64,000 bases of DNA from Heterobasidion occidentale (Eukaryota > Basidiomycota > Agaricomycetes > Russulales > Bondarzewiaceae). The DNA is taken from assembly GCA_039111635.1 (NCBI GenBank), contig JBCAQO010000008.1:1116001-1180000 (forward strand), in the 5' to 3' direction. Position numbers and translations under genes: made by a program. The notes below the pieces were generated by a model that was not told where the DNA came from, ran no database searches, and saw nothing but the letters and a program-made list of their open reading frames with translations. The first letter of the stretch is position 1. Each line of letters opens with the position of its first letter. Of this stretch, positions 41,736-53,543 are shown in pieces.

Positions 41736-43330
41736 ATGACCGAGTATGTCTCCTACAAACAAATTCTAAAACATTGCGACTGACTCTGACCGACTGACGG
41801 CAGCCAAGAACACAAAGACGCCCCCACTATCGCTGCCGATGCGCAGATGACCATCGAGAGCGCCCTCGACCACGCAAAACGCGCGTTCGCGCTCAAAAAA
41901 TACGAGCACGCCGTGGACCATTATGCCACGGCGCTCGAGCTCATGTACGCACGCTGCCCGCCGCGCGCGCGAACCGACCGCTGACGTATCGACGCGTTGC
42001 AGGACCACGAAGCACGGCGAGGACGCGCCGGAGATGGCCGACGTGTACTTCGCGTACGGGAAGGCGCTCCTGGAGAACGCGATCGCGCAGAGCTCGGTGC
42101 TGGGCAAAGAGCAGACGGAGGAAGGGCTTGATGGCAACGAAGGTGAGTGGCTCGCGCTCGCACGCCCGACGCGCGCGAATTCACCGCTGACGTCTGTGCC
42201 ACCGGTGTCGCAGCGGAAGATGCAGCTGCGAAGAAGGGCGCGATCCTGTCGTTCTCGGGCGACGCGGAGGACGTCGAAGACGCAGCTGTGGATCTGTTCG
42301 CGGAGGCGTCCAGGGCGGTGGCGGAAGAGGAAAGGGAGGACGAGGAAGAGGAGGGAGGAGGGCGAGGAGGGCGCGGAGCCAGAGGACGACTTCAACGCTG
42401 CGTGGGAGGTGCTCGATCTCGCACGCACGATATACGACAGGCAGAAGGACGAGGACGAGGAGGTGCGGCTGAAGTTGGCCGATACATATATAACGCTTGG
42501 AGATGTGTCGCTCGAAACCGGTGCGTTACAGCTTGAATCATGCCCTAGCAGCTGCAACACTGATATACTAACGACGCGGCATCACAGAGAAATTCGAACA
42601 AGCCATCACGGACTACACTGCTGCACTCTCTCTCAAAACCGACCTCCTCCCGCTCTCCTCACGTCAAATCGCGGAGGCACACTACAAGCTTAGCATGGTG
42701 CTCGACCTCACATCTGGGAGGCTGGCCGACGCAATTATGCACGCGCAGCGCGCCCTCGAGAGCGTCGACGCTCGACTATCGGAGTTGAAGGAGGGATTGG
42801 CTGGGACCCTGAAGCCTGCGGAAGCGCCTAAACCTGTGGAAGAGGTCAAAGTGGATGTCAAAGGAAAGGGCAAGGCAACCGGTGCGAGGTTGGTCAGGGA
42901 CGACCTGGTGCAGAACATGAGCCGGGCGCAGATCGAGGCCGAGGCGAAGGATTTGTCGGAGTTGAGAGAGGATTTAGCACTCAAGGTGAGTGTCTCACAC
43001 CTCCCATCGTACATCTTTCCTCCATTCAGAGCGCTGATATGTGCTGGGTCTCAGGTTGACGAGCTCAAGTCTTCACCAAACGATAGCCACGCATCCGCAC
43101 CAGAACTCGCTGCGCGCGCCCTCGACGAGGAGTTGCGCGCAGGCTTGACGGGAGCTTCGCACGCAGGCACGAAGCCGCTCCCCGTGAACGATCTGACGAC
43201 GATGGTCAAGAAAAAGAAGAAAGCGCCGGACACCAACGGCGCGGAGAAACGCAAGGCGGACGACGAGGGCAGTAACTCTCCTGCGGAGAAGAAGGCTCGC
43301 TTGGACGACGTCGCTGTGCCGCCTTCGTGA
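41736..43330 (+). CDS. NASP/Hif1/Sim3-type histone chaperone (SHNi-TPR)
   Basis: NASP-family proteins hold H3-H4 (or CENP-A) and pass it to assembly factors. A very short first exon (MTE) is joined over an intron to QEHKDAPTIAADAQ. TPR1 follows (ALDHAKRAFALKKYEHAVDH), then a TPR interrupted by an acidic tract, as in the family (EEEREDEEEE, AEPEDDFNAAWEVLDLART). After that come TPR3 (KLADTYITLGDVSLETEKFE) and the SHNi-TPR segment (SRQIAEAHYKLSMVLDLTSG). The basic C-terminus has Lys-rich signals (KKKKKAPD, EKRKADDE, KKARLDD). A frame change is needed in the purine tract at about 42349-42363. A hidden intron there would be all-purine, so a missing base is more likely. Stop TGA at 43328-43330. 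Confidence 0.85.
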
Positions 43331-43507
43331 GCCGACACTTCTGATCGTGCTGTTTGGCCGATTCGCCGCGTGCCACCTCAGCACTCGGGTCTCGATTTTG
43401 TATCCTTAGTCCAGTCTTGTTTGACGATCTCTACTCCTATATATTGACTTATGCTACATTGCACACACACATGGGTGATACACATGGGTTCCGCGATGCA
43501 TAGCCGG

Positions 43508-45075
43508 TCAGAATGGAACCGAATCAGCGTGGATGGGCGCGTGCTTGTACCTCTTCTTCCCTTCTCCACTCCCAAATTCCCCAACGACGTGCCCGTGCTC
43601 GCCTTTGCTCCTCAACACATACTTGTACGTGACTAGGCCCTCCAGTCCGACAGGTCCGCGCGCGTGTATGCGCCCGGTGCTGATCCCCACCTCGGTGCCG
43701 AACCCATACCTGAACCCGTCCGCGAAGCGCGTGCTCGCGTTGACGAACACGCCCGCCGAGTCGACGCCGCGCGTGAACGTGCTGGCGGCGGTGACGTCCT
43801 CGGCGACAATGCAGTCGGTGTGATGCGAGGAATGCGCGTTGATGTGCTGCATGGCGGCGGGGAGGGAAGGCATAGTCAGAACTGAGAGCGTGAGGCTGAG
43901 GTGTTCGGTTGTGTACGCGTCTGGCGGGGCAGGGCGGACGTGGGTCAGTCGGTTGGAGGCCGCAGGGGAGAGTTTATCGAGGGCTGTGAGGGTGGGAGAG
44001 TCGCAGAGGAGGGTGACAGAGGAGTTCAGAAGTGCTTTTGCGACGTCCAACCAAACCGTAGACAGCAATGATTCGTGGACGATGAGTGTCTCGACTGCGT
44101 TGCAAGCTGCTGGGTAGTCGATCTAAGCACAGTACCACAGCGTGATCGTCGACTTGAATCTCGTGAAATAGAAAACAATTGCGAACCTTCGAGTCAACAA
44201 CGATGCGGACAGCTTTTTCTGAGTCGGCAGACTCATCGAGGTATATCGCGCACAATCCGTCGGCATGGCCCATCACTGGGATCCGAGTATTATTTTGAAT
44301 ATTGCGGACGAGCTCGTTGCTCCCGCGAGGGATCACAAGATCGATGTACTGATTCAAGTGAAGGAGCGAGTTCACCTCTGCACGAGATTGGATGGTTTGA
44401 ATATAGGTGTCGGGGAGGTTTGTCCTTGATAGAGCAGTCTGGATGGCCTTTGAGATGAGCTGCGTGCTGCGATTGGACTCCTTTCCGCCCTTGAGGATGG
44501 CAGCATTGCCTGTGAATCAAAGAGCTTCAAAATAAATGTATGGCGGGCACCGGACAGCCGCGCAGCCTTCGTACCAGATTTGATCGCCAGAGCGGCGATG
44601 TTCACGACCACCTCCGGCCTGGCCTCGAATATGACCAGCAGCACGCCGATTGGACACGAGACGCGGTAGAGCTCCAGGTTGTCGTCCAGCTCTGACGCGT
44701 ACGAGACTTTACCGGTTGGGTCTGTGAGGTTCGCGACGTCGGTGACGCCCTGCAGCATCGAGTCCCATTTATCGCCTTTGCGCAGATCCAGGCGGTTCAG
44801 GAGGGACGTGGACATGCGACCCGCATCGACTTCGACCTGGGCTGCCTGGTCACATGGGAAAAGTTAGCGACGCTACAGATCTGAGGGCATTGAGCGAGAC
44901 GAACGTCCATGTCTTCCTTGTTCGCAGCCAGGATAGAGGCCTTGCTTGCCTCGAGCTCGTTCCTAATTTCATGGAGGGCGCGAACGCGTTCGGATGTGGG
45001 GATCAACTGGGAGGCCTCGAACGCATTTTTGGCAGCTTTTGCGATGGCTTCCGCCGCGGACGTATCTGAAGACAT
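43508..45075 (-). CDS. PRO2: Gamma-glutamyl phosphate reductase (proline biosynthesis)
   Basis: Second step of proline synthesis: NADPH-dependent reduction of gamma-glutamyl phosphate to glutamate semialdehyde. An ALDH-superfamily protein. Start at 45075 (MSSDTSAAEAIAKAAKNAFE). Markers: the NRLDLRKGDKWDSMLQGV stretch, SCPIGVLLVIFEARPEV, NAAILKGGKESNRS, IDLVIPRGSNELVRNIQNNT, and PAACNAVETLIVHE, whose Cys is the expected catalytic nucleophile. The C-terminal part contains FVNASTRFADGFRYGFGTEV and the final GEHGHVVGEFGSG. Four to five introns, in frame where checked. Stop at 43508-43510. It is divergent from the SLY41-like gene with only about 210 bp between start codons. Confidence 0.94.
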
Positions 45076-45284
45076 GGGATCAGAAGAACAAATGAGTCTG
45101 AGAGGGAGTCAAGATCGCGAGTGTAGATAAGATTAGATGCTGCTGACGAGAAAGGAAATAAGGGTCGACGCCACCATCTAATGGATGGCTCGTAGTCGTC
45201 TCCAGGCAGTGGCAACCGGTATCGCATGCCCTCCTGAATCCCACCGCCTTCCCCCATCCCTCCCCCACACTCCCCCTCCTAATA
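45076..45284. promoter_or_regulatory. Compact bidirectional promoter region PRO2 / SLY41-like
   Basis: Only 209 bp separate the two divergent start codons, so both promoters and 5' UTRs must share it. A T/C-rich tract precedes the SLY41-like start. Confidence 0.45.
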
Positions 45285-47238
45285 ATGCCTCCAACCGGCC
45301 TCCCAATCTGGGCTGCATCCCGCGCCGACTCGACGAGCAGCGTCCACCCGTGGCGGGCCTACAGCGAAAAAAAGACGACTTCGCTCAGCTCGACGCTGAA
45401 AATGCACGGCGCGGGGGGCAGTAGCGGGCGCGACTGGCTGGCCAGCACCCGCAGAGACAAGGATGTCCTCCCTTCGCACGGCAAGGCGCCGAAGCAGCGC
45501 GACGACGACGGCAGGAGCTGGAAGGATGCGTCGCGGATAGCGGCCAGCGCCAAGGAGGGGCTCGTCGCCGATTTGACCAAAACGCTGCAGAAGGTCCTCC
45601 CTTCGCACGACGTCCTTCCCCTAACCTCGGCCCCCTCACCGCGTCACCCGCCCCGCGGAGGCCTCCGCTCGCCCATGTCGGGGATCACGCTGCCCACGTC
45701 GGGCCTCCTGGCACTCCCGGCGCCCGAGACGCTTCGCTTCGTCCTTCTGTGCGCGCTCTGGTACACCTCCTCCGCGCTCTCGTCCAACACCGGGAAGTCG
45801 ATCATGAACCAGTTCAAATACCCCATCACCCTCACGTTCATCCAGTTCGGCTTCGTCGCCGGGTACTGTCTGCTGTTCATGTCGCCCCTCGTCCGCTTCT
45901 CGAGGCTCCGGCGACCCACGCGGGCGATACTCAGGGACACCATGCCCATGGGTCTCTTCCAGGTCGGAGGCCACATATTCTCTAGCATGGCCATCTCGCG
46001 GATACCGGTCAGCACCGTGCACACCATCAAGGTACGTCTCAGTCCGTCTTCCTTATCTGAACGGGTATAAACCGCCGTATGGGTGTACAGGCGCTTTCGC
46101 CTCTATTCACCGTCGCCGCGTACGCACTCATGTTCGGCGTCCGCTACTCCGCGAAGACCTACGTCTCGCTCCTCCCTCTCACGCTCGGCGTCATGCTCGC
46201 GTGCACGTTCGACATGTCCATCTCGAACGGGATCGGCTTCCTCTGCGCGCTCGGCTCCGCGCTCATCTTCGTCTCCTCCAACATCTTCTTCAAGAAGGTG
46301 ATCCCGACCGGCGCCGACGCGCACGCGCACCACAAGCTCGACAAGCTGAACCTACTCTTCTACTCGTCGTCGATGGCGTTCCTGCTCATGATCCCCATCT
46401 GGCTGTACGCGGACCTCGGCGCGCTGCTCACGGCTGCAGCCGCGGAGCCGGGGCACGTCGCGCACCCGTCGCACGGGCACAGCGCGCCGCACTCGGTCGC
46501 GTACTACCTCGTCGCGAACGGGACGGTGCACTTCGCGCAGAACATCGTCGCGTTCGTGATCCTCGCGTCGGTCTCGCCGTCACGTACTCGATCGCGTCGC
46601 TCTTCAAGCGCGTGGCAGTCATCTGCATGGCGCTCGTGTGGTTCAGCCAGCGCGTGCACCCCGTGCAGGCGTGCGGCATTGCGCTCACGTTCGTTGGCCT
46701 GTGGATGTACAACAACGCCAAGGGCGACGTTGCGCGCGGCGAGAACAAGCGCCGCGGCGTCGAGGCGCGCAGGGAGGGCATGCTCCCGACGACGCGCGAG
46801 GAAGAGAAGATCCTCGCGGGCGGCACGAGCCCCCCGTCCGAGCCCATCCACTACCACCCGAACCCCCACCAGCACCAGCCCCCGCTCCGCCCCGCGCCCA
46901 CCGACGCCGGCGTGAGCCTCGCGAGCGGGCGCACGCGCGCGCTCTCGCAGCTCGCGGCGCCGCTGCGCACGAAGATGGAGATGCACACGCCGCTGCACGC
47001 GCCCGAGCGCCGCGCGCACGCGCACCCGAACCTGCACATCGAGATCATCCTGCCGTCGCCGGGCGCCGGGCCGATCGCCATCGCGGTGCCCGGGTCGGGC
47101 GCGCTCCCGCCGGGCGGCGGCAAGGGAGGGCGGCCGTCGTCGCCGACCGAGCTGTACCCGTCGCCGCCGCTGTCGCTCGACTCGCCGCCGCTGACGTCGG
47201 CGGGGCTCGCGCCTGTGCCCGTGCCTGCGCGCGTGTGA
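45285..47238 (+). CDS. SLY41: SLY41-like triose-phosphate/nucleotide-sugar transporter family protein
   Basis: Multi-pass TPT/DMT-family membrane protein. Yeast Sly41 is a high-copy suppressor of YPT1 loss and acts at the ER/Golgi. After about 140 hydrophilic residues come the transmembrane helices: LRFVLLCALWYTSSALSSNT with GKSIMNQFKYPITLTFIQF, a TPT signature, later KTYVSLLPLTLGVMLA and GSALIFVSSNIFFKK. One intron at 46032-46090. The frame breaks at CC 46577-46578: before it reads ILASVSP, after it VTYSIASLFKRVAVICMALV, the conserved TPT helix. One C appears to be missing. The long Pro/His-rich cytosolic tail ends at 47238. Family call is firm; the Sly41 assignment rests on the SPVTYSIASL and KRVAVI segments. 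Confidence 0.82.
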
Positions 47239-48740
47239 GCGGCCGCGGGGAGCGCCGTCCGCCCTTGTGATGAGTGTATAGATTGGGGTGGGCGGCCCCG
47301 CGGACGACGATGTGAGATAGAACGCATTCGTGACGGACGGACGGACGGACGGAGTGCCTATAGGTATCTACAACGTTGAGGACGAGGACGAGGACGGACG
47401 CAGAGTGGGTCTGCGGGTGGTTTCGTTGGCCGTCGTTGGGTTTGTCGGTCGACGCCGTCTACCTTCGTCTTTCATTACTACTACAGGACACACGCGCGCG
47501 CCGCACGGCACACTGGTGCGGGCCCTTTCGGACCTCGCCCGAACGGGGGACTTTTTGCTTATTCGTAACGATCTTCGTAATACTTTTCTTTTCGTTGACG
47601 CGGCGTGGGGCTCGCACTCCAGGCCTGTAGGAGGAGGACGTGGACGATGACATTCCTATTCTAATCTGAACACGGGACGTGCGGTTTTTTTACATCGAGT
47701 CGCAGGTGGGGCAGTACAACGGCCTCTGGTCGAACACGGCGAGCGAGGTCTCATGTTCTGCGTGTTGCGTGTTTGTTTCTTGTTCATTGATTTTCTCCGT
47801 GTGTGTGCGCCCGCGCTGCTTATTTATCGCGGTATGTGGTTTAACGTCTGTAGATAGTGATGCTGGACGACATATTTACAAGGAAACTAGCTTGCTGCAT
47901 GTCGAACCGAGCCGCTGGTAACTAACCTAGTCAAATGGCCGCCACGAAGGATCCCACGTCCAAGTCATCGTAGCACGAGGGGCGTGTGTGCCTCATGGTT
48001 CTCGAGCACGCGGATGGAAGACGGTCAAGAGGCGCGGTGGGATGTCGATACGGCGGGCTGGTATGGTGTAGCGTTGTGGAATTGCTGCAGGATGCGAGAC
48101 GTGGGGGACTCGCGCGGCGCGGGGAGAGAGGATATCGGGCGGAGGAAGCTGGAGGAGGAGTGATTGGGCGAGGGTGATTGGGAGCAGTAAGCGAAGCGAC
48201 CGGGTTGGCTGTCACCGGTGCGGTCCTCGCGCGCCCCCCAATTGGGCTCGACCACTAAAAATGAGTCGTGGTGGCTATCACCTTCCCGAACAGGGAGTCC
48301 TCCTCCGCCGCTGCCGCCTTGCTCACCGCTCAGCGCCGCGAGCCCCCGCTCGCACAGGGACACCGCAGCGCCCGGGTCGTCGTCAGCATCGCCAGGGGTA
48401 TCGGACGGGCGGCGTGAGAGAGGGTGGGAAGAGTGATGGTGGACAACGAGGATCCCGCTGGCTTTGGATGTGTAAGAGAGCGACAAGCCGACTGGCCGAG
48501 GGAGTACCCGAGCAGTCATCGGATGGCTGCCTCTTGTGCTCCTCTCCCCTCCGTCCCTCTGCCATCCCCTCTTGCACACACACAACTCCTCGCACGACCC
48601 AGACGGTCCCCCTCCTGTCCCCTTTTCTCTCCCGAGACCCCCCATCCTTCTTTCCGTTTCCCCGCCTCGCCCGTCGTCGTCGTCGTCGCTGTCGTCGTCG
48701 CTCACGAAAAAAACTCGCCCTCGCGCCATCGACGAACACA
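47239..48740. other. Intergenic region SLY41-like / ZIP transporter
   Basis: About 1.5 kb. It contains a short GGAC repeat (47332-47352) and the ZIP gene's T/C-rich leader (about 48530-48710). A minus-strand open frame of 238 codons (48025-48741) is low-complexity and looks like a GC artefact. Confidence 0.5.
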
Positions 48741-50338
48741 ATGTCAGACAACTCCACCTCCTCGTCCGACGCCACGGCCGACGCCTGTGGGAGCGGCGGC
48801 GGCGCAGACACCTACTTCGGCCTCCGCGTCGCCTCCATCTTCATCATCTGGACAGGCAGCACATTCGGCGCCCTCTTCCCCGTCCTCGCAAAACGCACGC
48901 GGTGGCTCAACGTGCCCCACGGCCTGTTCGAGTGAGTGCGCGCCTCGCCACGATCGCTGGCGCGGAAATTCTCAGCGCCGCGCTGATTCATCTGTGTCCT
49001 CGGTTAGGTTCGCGAAATATTTCGGCTCGGGCGTCATCGTGCGTCCTCCCTCGTGCCCTGCACTGCAGGTTTTCTCACCCGCTCGTTTTTGATGATCTAG
49101 ATCGCGACCGCCTTCATCCACCTTCTCGATCCTGCCATTCAAGAGCTCAGCTCACCTTGTCTCTCAAAAGGCTGGAGTGAATACGTGCGTCTTTTCATGC
49201 CACATACCATATTTATAATCCACTCGCCTTAATCTGATATCTAACCGACCGTGTCCCCCCACCCTTTTCTACCAACGTCGCGTCCATTCAGCCATACGCC
49301 CTTGCTCTGCCCTCGGATCCATCTTCTTCATCTTCATCGTCGAGCTGCTCGCCTTCCGCATCGGCACGCGGAAGCTCAGAAGCTCGGCATCCACCACGGT
49401 GCGTATCTATCGCCCCACATCGTCATCGTCATCTCTGCACCCTGTGCCCAACCCTTCCGTCCGATCGATAACCCTCGCGCGGACCTCGTGTCCGTCGAGG
49501 ATCTGGAGAAATTGGCAGCTGACTGGGCTCGCGATTCTCAGATGCGCACGGGCACGGCGTCGGCGGCCACTCGGCACACGGGCCCGAGGGCGCTCGGGGC
49601 GGGGCCGCGGAAGTGGGGGAGCAAGAGCTTGGTTCGAGCAAAGGCGAAGACGCGGCGTCGGGCTCGGACGTCGAGAAGCGGCATCACCATTCGCACGACT
49701 TTGAGGAGGAGGACCACACTGCTCTCGCGCAGCTCGTCGGCGTCGGGATTCTCGAATTTGGCGTGATCCTGCACAGGTGCGTGTCTCCCTGCTTTCGGTG
49801 AGGGGATGAAAGGAGAGATCGCTCACCGCGTTTGCTGCCCGCTGTAGTGTTTTGATCGGTTTGACGCTCGCCGTGGACCCAGACTTTAAAGTCCTCTTCG
49901 TCGTCATCGTCTTCCACCGTGAGTCCCCCACCACCCCTCCACGTCGCGCACCCGAAACTGACCGCACGTCCCGCAGAGCTCTTCGAGGGGCTCGGCATCG
50001 GCTCGCGGCTGGCCTACCTCAAGGTCCCGCCCAAATACAACTACGTCCCGGTGCTCGCGGCGCTCGTGTACGGGCTGACGACGCCGCTCGGGGTCGCGGC
50101 GGGGCTCGGCGTGCGCACGACGTACAACCCGGGGTCCGCGCGCGCGGCGGCGGTGTCGGGCGTGCTGGACGCGCTGAGCGCGGGGATTTTGATATATACG
50201 GGCCTCGTGGAGTTGCTGGCGCACGAGTTTTTGTTTAGTAGGGACATGCGGGAGGCGAGCGACAGGAAGATGGCGTATGCGGTTGGGTGCATGATGCTCG
50301 GGTGCGGGATCATGGCGCTGTTGGGCAAGTGGGCGTAG
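48741..50338 (+). CDS. ZIP-family zinc/iron transporter
   Basis: Plasma-membrane or organelle metal importer of the ZRT/IRT type with eight predicted transmembrane helices. Start MSDNSTSSSDATADACGSG. Segments: FGLRVASIFIIWTGSTFGAL (TM1), FAKYFGSGVIIATAFIHLL (TM2), a His-rich loop (HGHGVGGHSAHGPE, then KRHHHSHD), and the metal-path helices HSVLIGLTLAV (TM4) and HQLFEGLGIGSR (TM5, the HxxxE signature). It ends MALLGKWA at the TAG at 50336-50338. About six introns. Two one-base breaks fall in TM3: near 49312-49317, where SIFFIFIVELLAFRIGT continues in the next frame, and near 49370-49375, before KLGIHH. Each is repaired in reading by one more G. No intron can fit. Confidence 0.88.
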
Positions 50339-51473
50339 GGCGGGCGCGGGAGGATTGCGTTGTACGTTCGTGCGCGTATTGGGAGAAGAGAGGAGAGGAC
50401 AGACGCGTGATGTATCGCGATAGCGATGTACTTACTGGCTGGGAGCCCGCGCGTTTCTTTCTTGGTTTTTGGTCGCGAGTTTTTGTTTGCGTTGTTTGCG
50501 TTGGTTCGCGTTTTTTTTTTACTTATTGCTTTTGGATAGACGAGACGGGACGAGACGGACGGGGCTGGTCGGTCGACGCTGTAGGATAGTTGTACGCGCT
50601 ACTACTTCTTGCCACTCACTAGCACCATAGCACTAGCATCATAGCATCGTAGCACCACTAGACGGCTTGCCGTTGGACGCCGCTTGTGTCGTCGTGTGGC
50701 GTCGTGTGAGGCGCGATGTGAATGGCGCGTCGGCGCGCGAGTGGGCTGATGCCGCCAAGAACGCTCGAGCGAGCCCGACGAGCGTCGGTACGTGGGTATG
50801 ATGGGGGGAGGAGGCTCGCAGCGGGGCGGGCGCGGCTCATATTGGCTCGCGCGCACGTTGCGGACGTGGGTGTGGGTGTGGGTGTGGGTGTGGGTGCAGA
50901 TAAGCAAGGAGTTTGGGTAGGTGGATAGAAGGGGATGTGTGCCGCCCGGCGGCTACTCGATAGCATGTGAGCAGGGGCCGGGGTAGGTAAGTAAGTACTA
51001 CGGTGGTCTACTAGTACAGGAGGGGCCGGATCTTGAACATGGTGTAGCCTGAATTGGCCGTGACTTGGACAGGCGCCCAGCCGAGGGTGCAGTACCTGGT
51101 TATCGTTCGCTGCCGTCGGACGCTAACATGCAGCACGGACATGAGGGTATTCAGATACGAAGACGGCGACTGGCAAAGTACGGATTTACAGTCCGCTTCA
51201 TGGACGCACGAAAGACCAGACACAGGCGATCGATCGGGCAAAGAAAATCAGTTCAACCGAGGTATCGTGAATGCTACTACGCTGCTCGTTAGTGATCCTG
51301 GACTGCTACACAAGAGAGACCTACACTACATGCTCCGCACAGTTGTACACAAGCGAAACTTTACCACGACAGACAGATGAAACTTCTCGGGAACAGCCTA
51401 CAACACGACTTCGACTCACTCGGTCGTTCGGCGCGCGTCTCACCGCAGACCCGCGCGCCATCGACGACCCGGC
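50339..51473. other. Convergent intergenic region ZIP / F-box
   Basis: About 1.1 kb with no gene. It holds a T run (50510-50520) and the GTGGGT repeat at 50871-50895. A tRNA-Tyr-like anticodon arm near 51180-51196 (minus) lacks the other arms. Confidence 0.5.
50871..50895 (+). repeat. (GTGGGT)n repeat
   Basis: Four copies of a six-base G-rich unit; could form a G-quadruplex. Not the usual fungal telomere unit TTAGGG. Confidence 0.75.
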
Positions 51474-53258
51474 TCAGACGCCCGCAGGTCCGTACGTCAG
51501 CCCGACGGGCACGCCCTCGTCGAGCACGATGACGCTCGGCACGATCTTCCGCAGCCGCTCGACGACGACCAGCAGGAGCGGGCGCATGTCGCACAGCCGC
51601 AGCGTCTGCAGCGCGGACGCGCCCCGCGCCCGCCGCCGCGCGACCCACCGCTCGACGCGCGTGACGTCCGCGCGGCTCAGCTGGAAGTCGCCGAGCTCGA
51701 GGTGCTCGAGCGCAGGGCACAGCACCGGCGCGGCGTCCGGATCCGCATCTGCGTCTGCGTCCGCGTCGGTGTCGCCGATGAGCGCGCAGAACGCCTTGCG
51801 CGTGTGCAGCGCGAGCGTGCGCACGCACGCCATGTTCGTGAGCCCCTGCGCCCACTCTGTGCACGCGAACTTGGGGTCCGCGATCTCGCCCGGCCCGAGG
51901 AGGAACGTGCTGGCGCGGCAGAGGCCGACAAGGCGCGCGATGTCGATCCAGAACACGATGACGAGGGGATGATCCCCGAAGGGGCTCTCGAGGAGCACGC
52001 GGGGGGCCGCCGTGCTCGCGCCCGTGCGCGCGGGGGCGGCGGTCCCGCGTAGGACCGGCTCACTCGGAGCAGAGCCGGGCGGTGAGTGGAGAGAGAGCGC
52101 GAACGTGTCGATCTCGGGAAGGTTCGGGAGGTGCGAGTGCCACGCCGGGACGTACCGGAAGACGGGGATGCGAATGTGTGCGGTCGCGGGTGGGACGAGG
52201 AAGGCGAGGATGTACGCCGCGTGGCGACCCGAGAGGTCGATCGTCTGTAGGCGGGGAAGCGCGACGCGGCGCGGGATCGCCTCGTCGGTTGAGACCGGAT
52301 GTGCGTCGTGGAGGCGGAGGAGCTCGAGGTCGGGGCAGGCGTCAAGCACGTCGAGAAAATGGGTGAGATTGGGGTGCTGAGTTTCGAGCCGCACGTCGAG
52401 GTGCGTGAGGCCGCGGAAGAGCGGCGCTGTCCATGGGAGCGTGATCTCAACAAGGTTTAGGCGTCGCAAGGAGGGCGTGTGGCTCTTCAATATGCTTTCT
52501 GCGCCACGGGGAAGTTCGGTGTCAGGGAAGCTCATGGCTCGTATGCAATTGAGCGTGAGAGACTCTAGGATGGGAAGGTCGGCGGGGAACTTGTTCAAGA
52601 CATTGATCATTGTGTGGCGATCAAGCCTGGCTGAGAAAGTGCGTGTACGCTCGGCGCAGGTAAACAGAGCTTTGTGGGCGCCCATGGGTAAGGCGTAGGA
52701 CTGGTTACTTTCTAAGGTGAAATCGATGGGGACGCTGGCAGAGCGAGCAATAAAAGTGTGGGTAAGGCGTTTGTTGAGAGTGATGTGCGACCAGAGGGCG
52801 TGAGAACCAACCGCGACGGCGCGCCATTTGCGGCATACGGACGCAGCCCGTACGACATGTTTGCTCCTCTCTATTGGGGATATGTGTGATTCAACCAGGC
52901 TGCTCAGGATGTTTTCCAGGATCTCAGTCGGGAGACAGTTGATGGGCACGCGGGCGTTGTGTAGGGTAAGGGAGGCAACTATGGCGTCACGGAGGTCCTT
53001 TATTTCCTCAGCAGCGTCTCCTGTGACTCCTCTCGAAAGTAGGGCCCGAAGGGAGGACTCGGATGCCTCACGGAAGTGGAGGAGGATCAAAGACCTGGAA
53101 AGGTCGGCTACCTTGGTCTCCAGCCATCGTTGCGCTTGGGAGTCATCCTTGTCTGCGATCGTAGTGCCATAGAGTTCGAGATAATGGGCATTGAGGGTAT
53201 CAACGGTGTGATCGCTGAGGCCAGGGTTAGTGGATTTGCCGGTAGGTCCTATTCGTGG
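51474..53258 (-). CDS. F-box domain protein
   Basis: Likely SCF ubiquitin-ligase substrate adaptor of the large agaricomycete F-box family. An N-terminal coiled stretch (LNAHYLELYGTTIADKDD, RWLETKVADLSRSLILLHF) precedes the F-box: VPINCLPTEILENILSSLVE to VCRKWRAVAVGSHALWSHIT. The long remainder is Leu-rich with an LRR-like rhythm (LTHLDVRLETQHPNLTHFL, LELLRLHDAHPV) and ends VGLTYGPAGV at 51474. The frame is open upstream to 53258 but has no in-frame ATG there. The start is therefore unresolved: either a further 5' exon or a missing base between the ATG near 53309 and this frame. The target is unknown. Confidence 0.75.
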   Translation of the reverse strand, partial: PRIGPTGKSTNPGLSDHTVDTLNAHYLELYGTTIADKDDSQAQRWLETKVADLSRSLILLHFREASESSLRALLSRGVTGDAAEEIKDLRDAIVASLTLHNARVPINCLPTEILENILSSLVESHISPIERSKHVVRAASVCRKWRAVAVGSHALWSHITLNKRLTHTFIARSASVPIDFTLESNQSYALPMGAHKALFTCAERTRTFSARLDRHTMINVLNKFPADLPILESLTLNCIRAMSFPDTELPRGAESILKSHTPSLRRLNLVEITLPWTAPLFRGLTHLDVRLETQHPNLTHFLDVLDACPDLELLRLHDAHPVSTDEAIPRRVALPRLQTIDLSGRHAAYILAFLVPPATAHIRIPVFRYVPAWHSHLPNLPEIDTFALSLHSPPGSAPSEPVLRGTAAPARTGASTAAPRVLLESPFGDHPLVIVFWIDIARLVGLCRASTFLLGPGEIADPKFACTEWAQGLTNMACVRTLALHTRKAFCALIGDTDADADADADPDAAPVLCPALEHLELGDFQLSRADVTRVERWVARRRARGASALQTLRLCDMRPLLLVVVERLRKIVPSVIVLDEGVPVGLTYGPAGV

Positions 53259-53543
53259 TCAGCATCGACTTGGACCCGTTCATGCCCCTGAGGTATAGTT
53301 GAATCTGAGTAGAATCAACGTACTGTCTTGTCTTGTCGTCGACCTGGACGTCGCGACAGAATAATGTGGGCCCCACGACATGGCCATCGATGGCGTCCAA
53401 TGAAAGTGTTGTCAGCGCTTAGCAATCGACCTGATTTTGAGGTTAGGTCTAAGCGCCTGTAGATGACAAACCTTGACAAACGCGTCTTCAGCGTCGAGCG
53501 GCCTCGCGAAACTCTTTCTCTGTCTCCCTGACCAGCAGCGACG

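Noticed and set aside
48025..48741. Minus-strand frame of 238 codons upstream of the ZIP gene
   Set aside because: Composition is Gly/Ser/Arg-rich without domain; coincides with the ZIP promoter and leader.
50871..50895. Telomere-like G-rich repeat
   Set aside because: Unit is GTGGGT, not TTAGGG, and only four copies exist; a simple microsatellite.
51121..51240. tRNA-Tyr-like anticodon arm on the minus strand (GGACTGTAAATCC)
   Set aside because: No matching D-arm, acceptor stem or T-arm at the right distances; considered chance.
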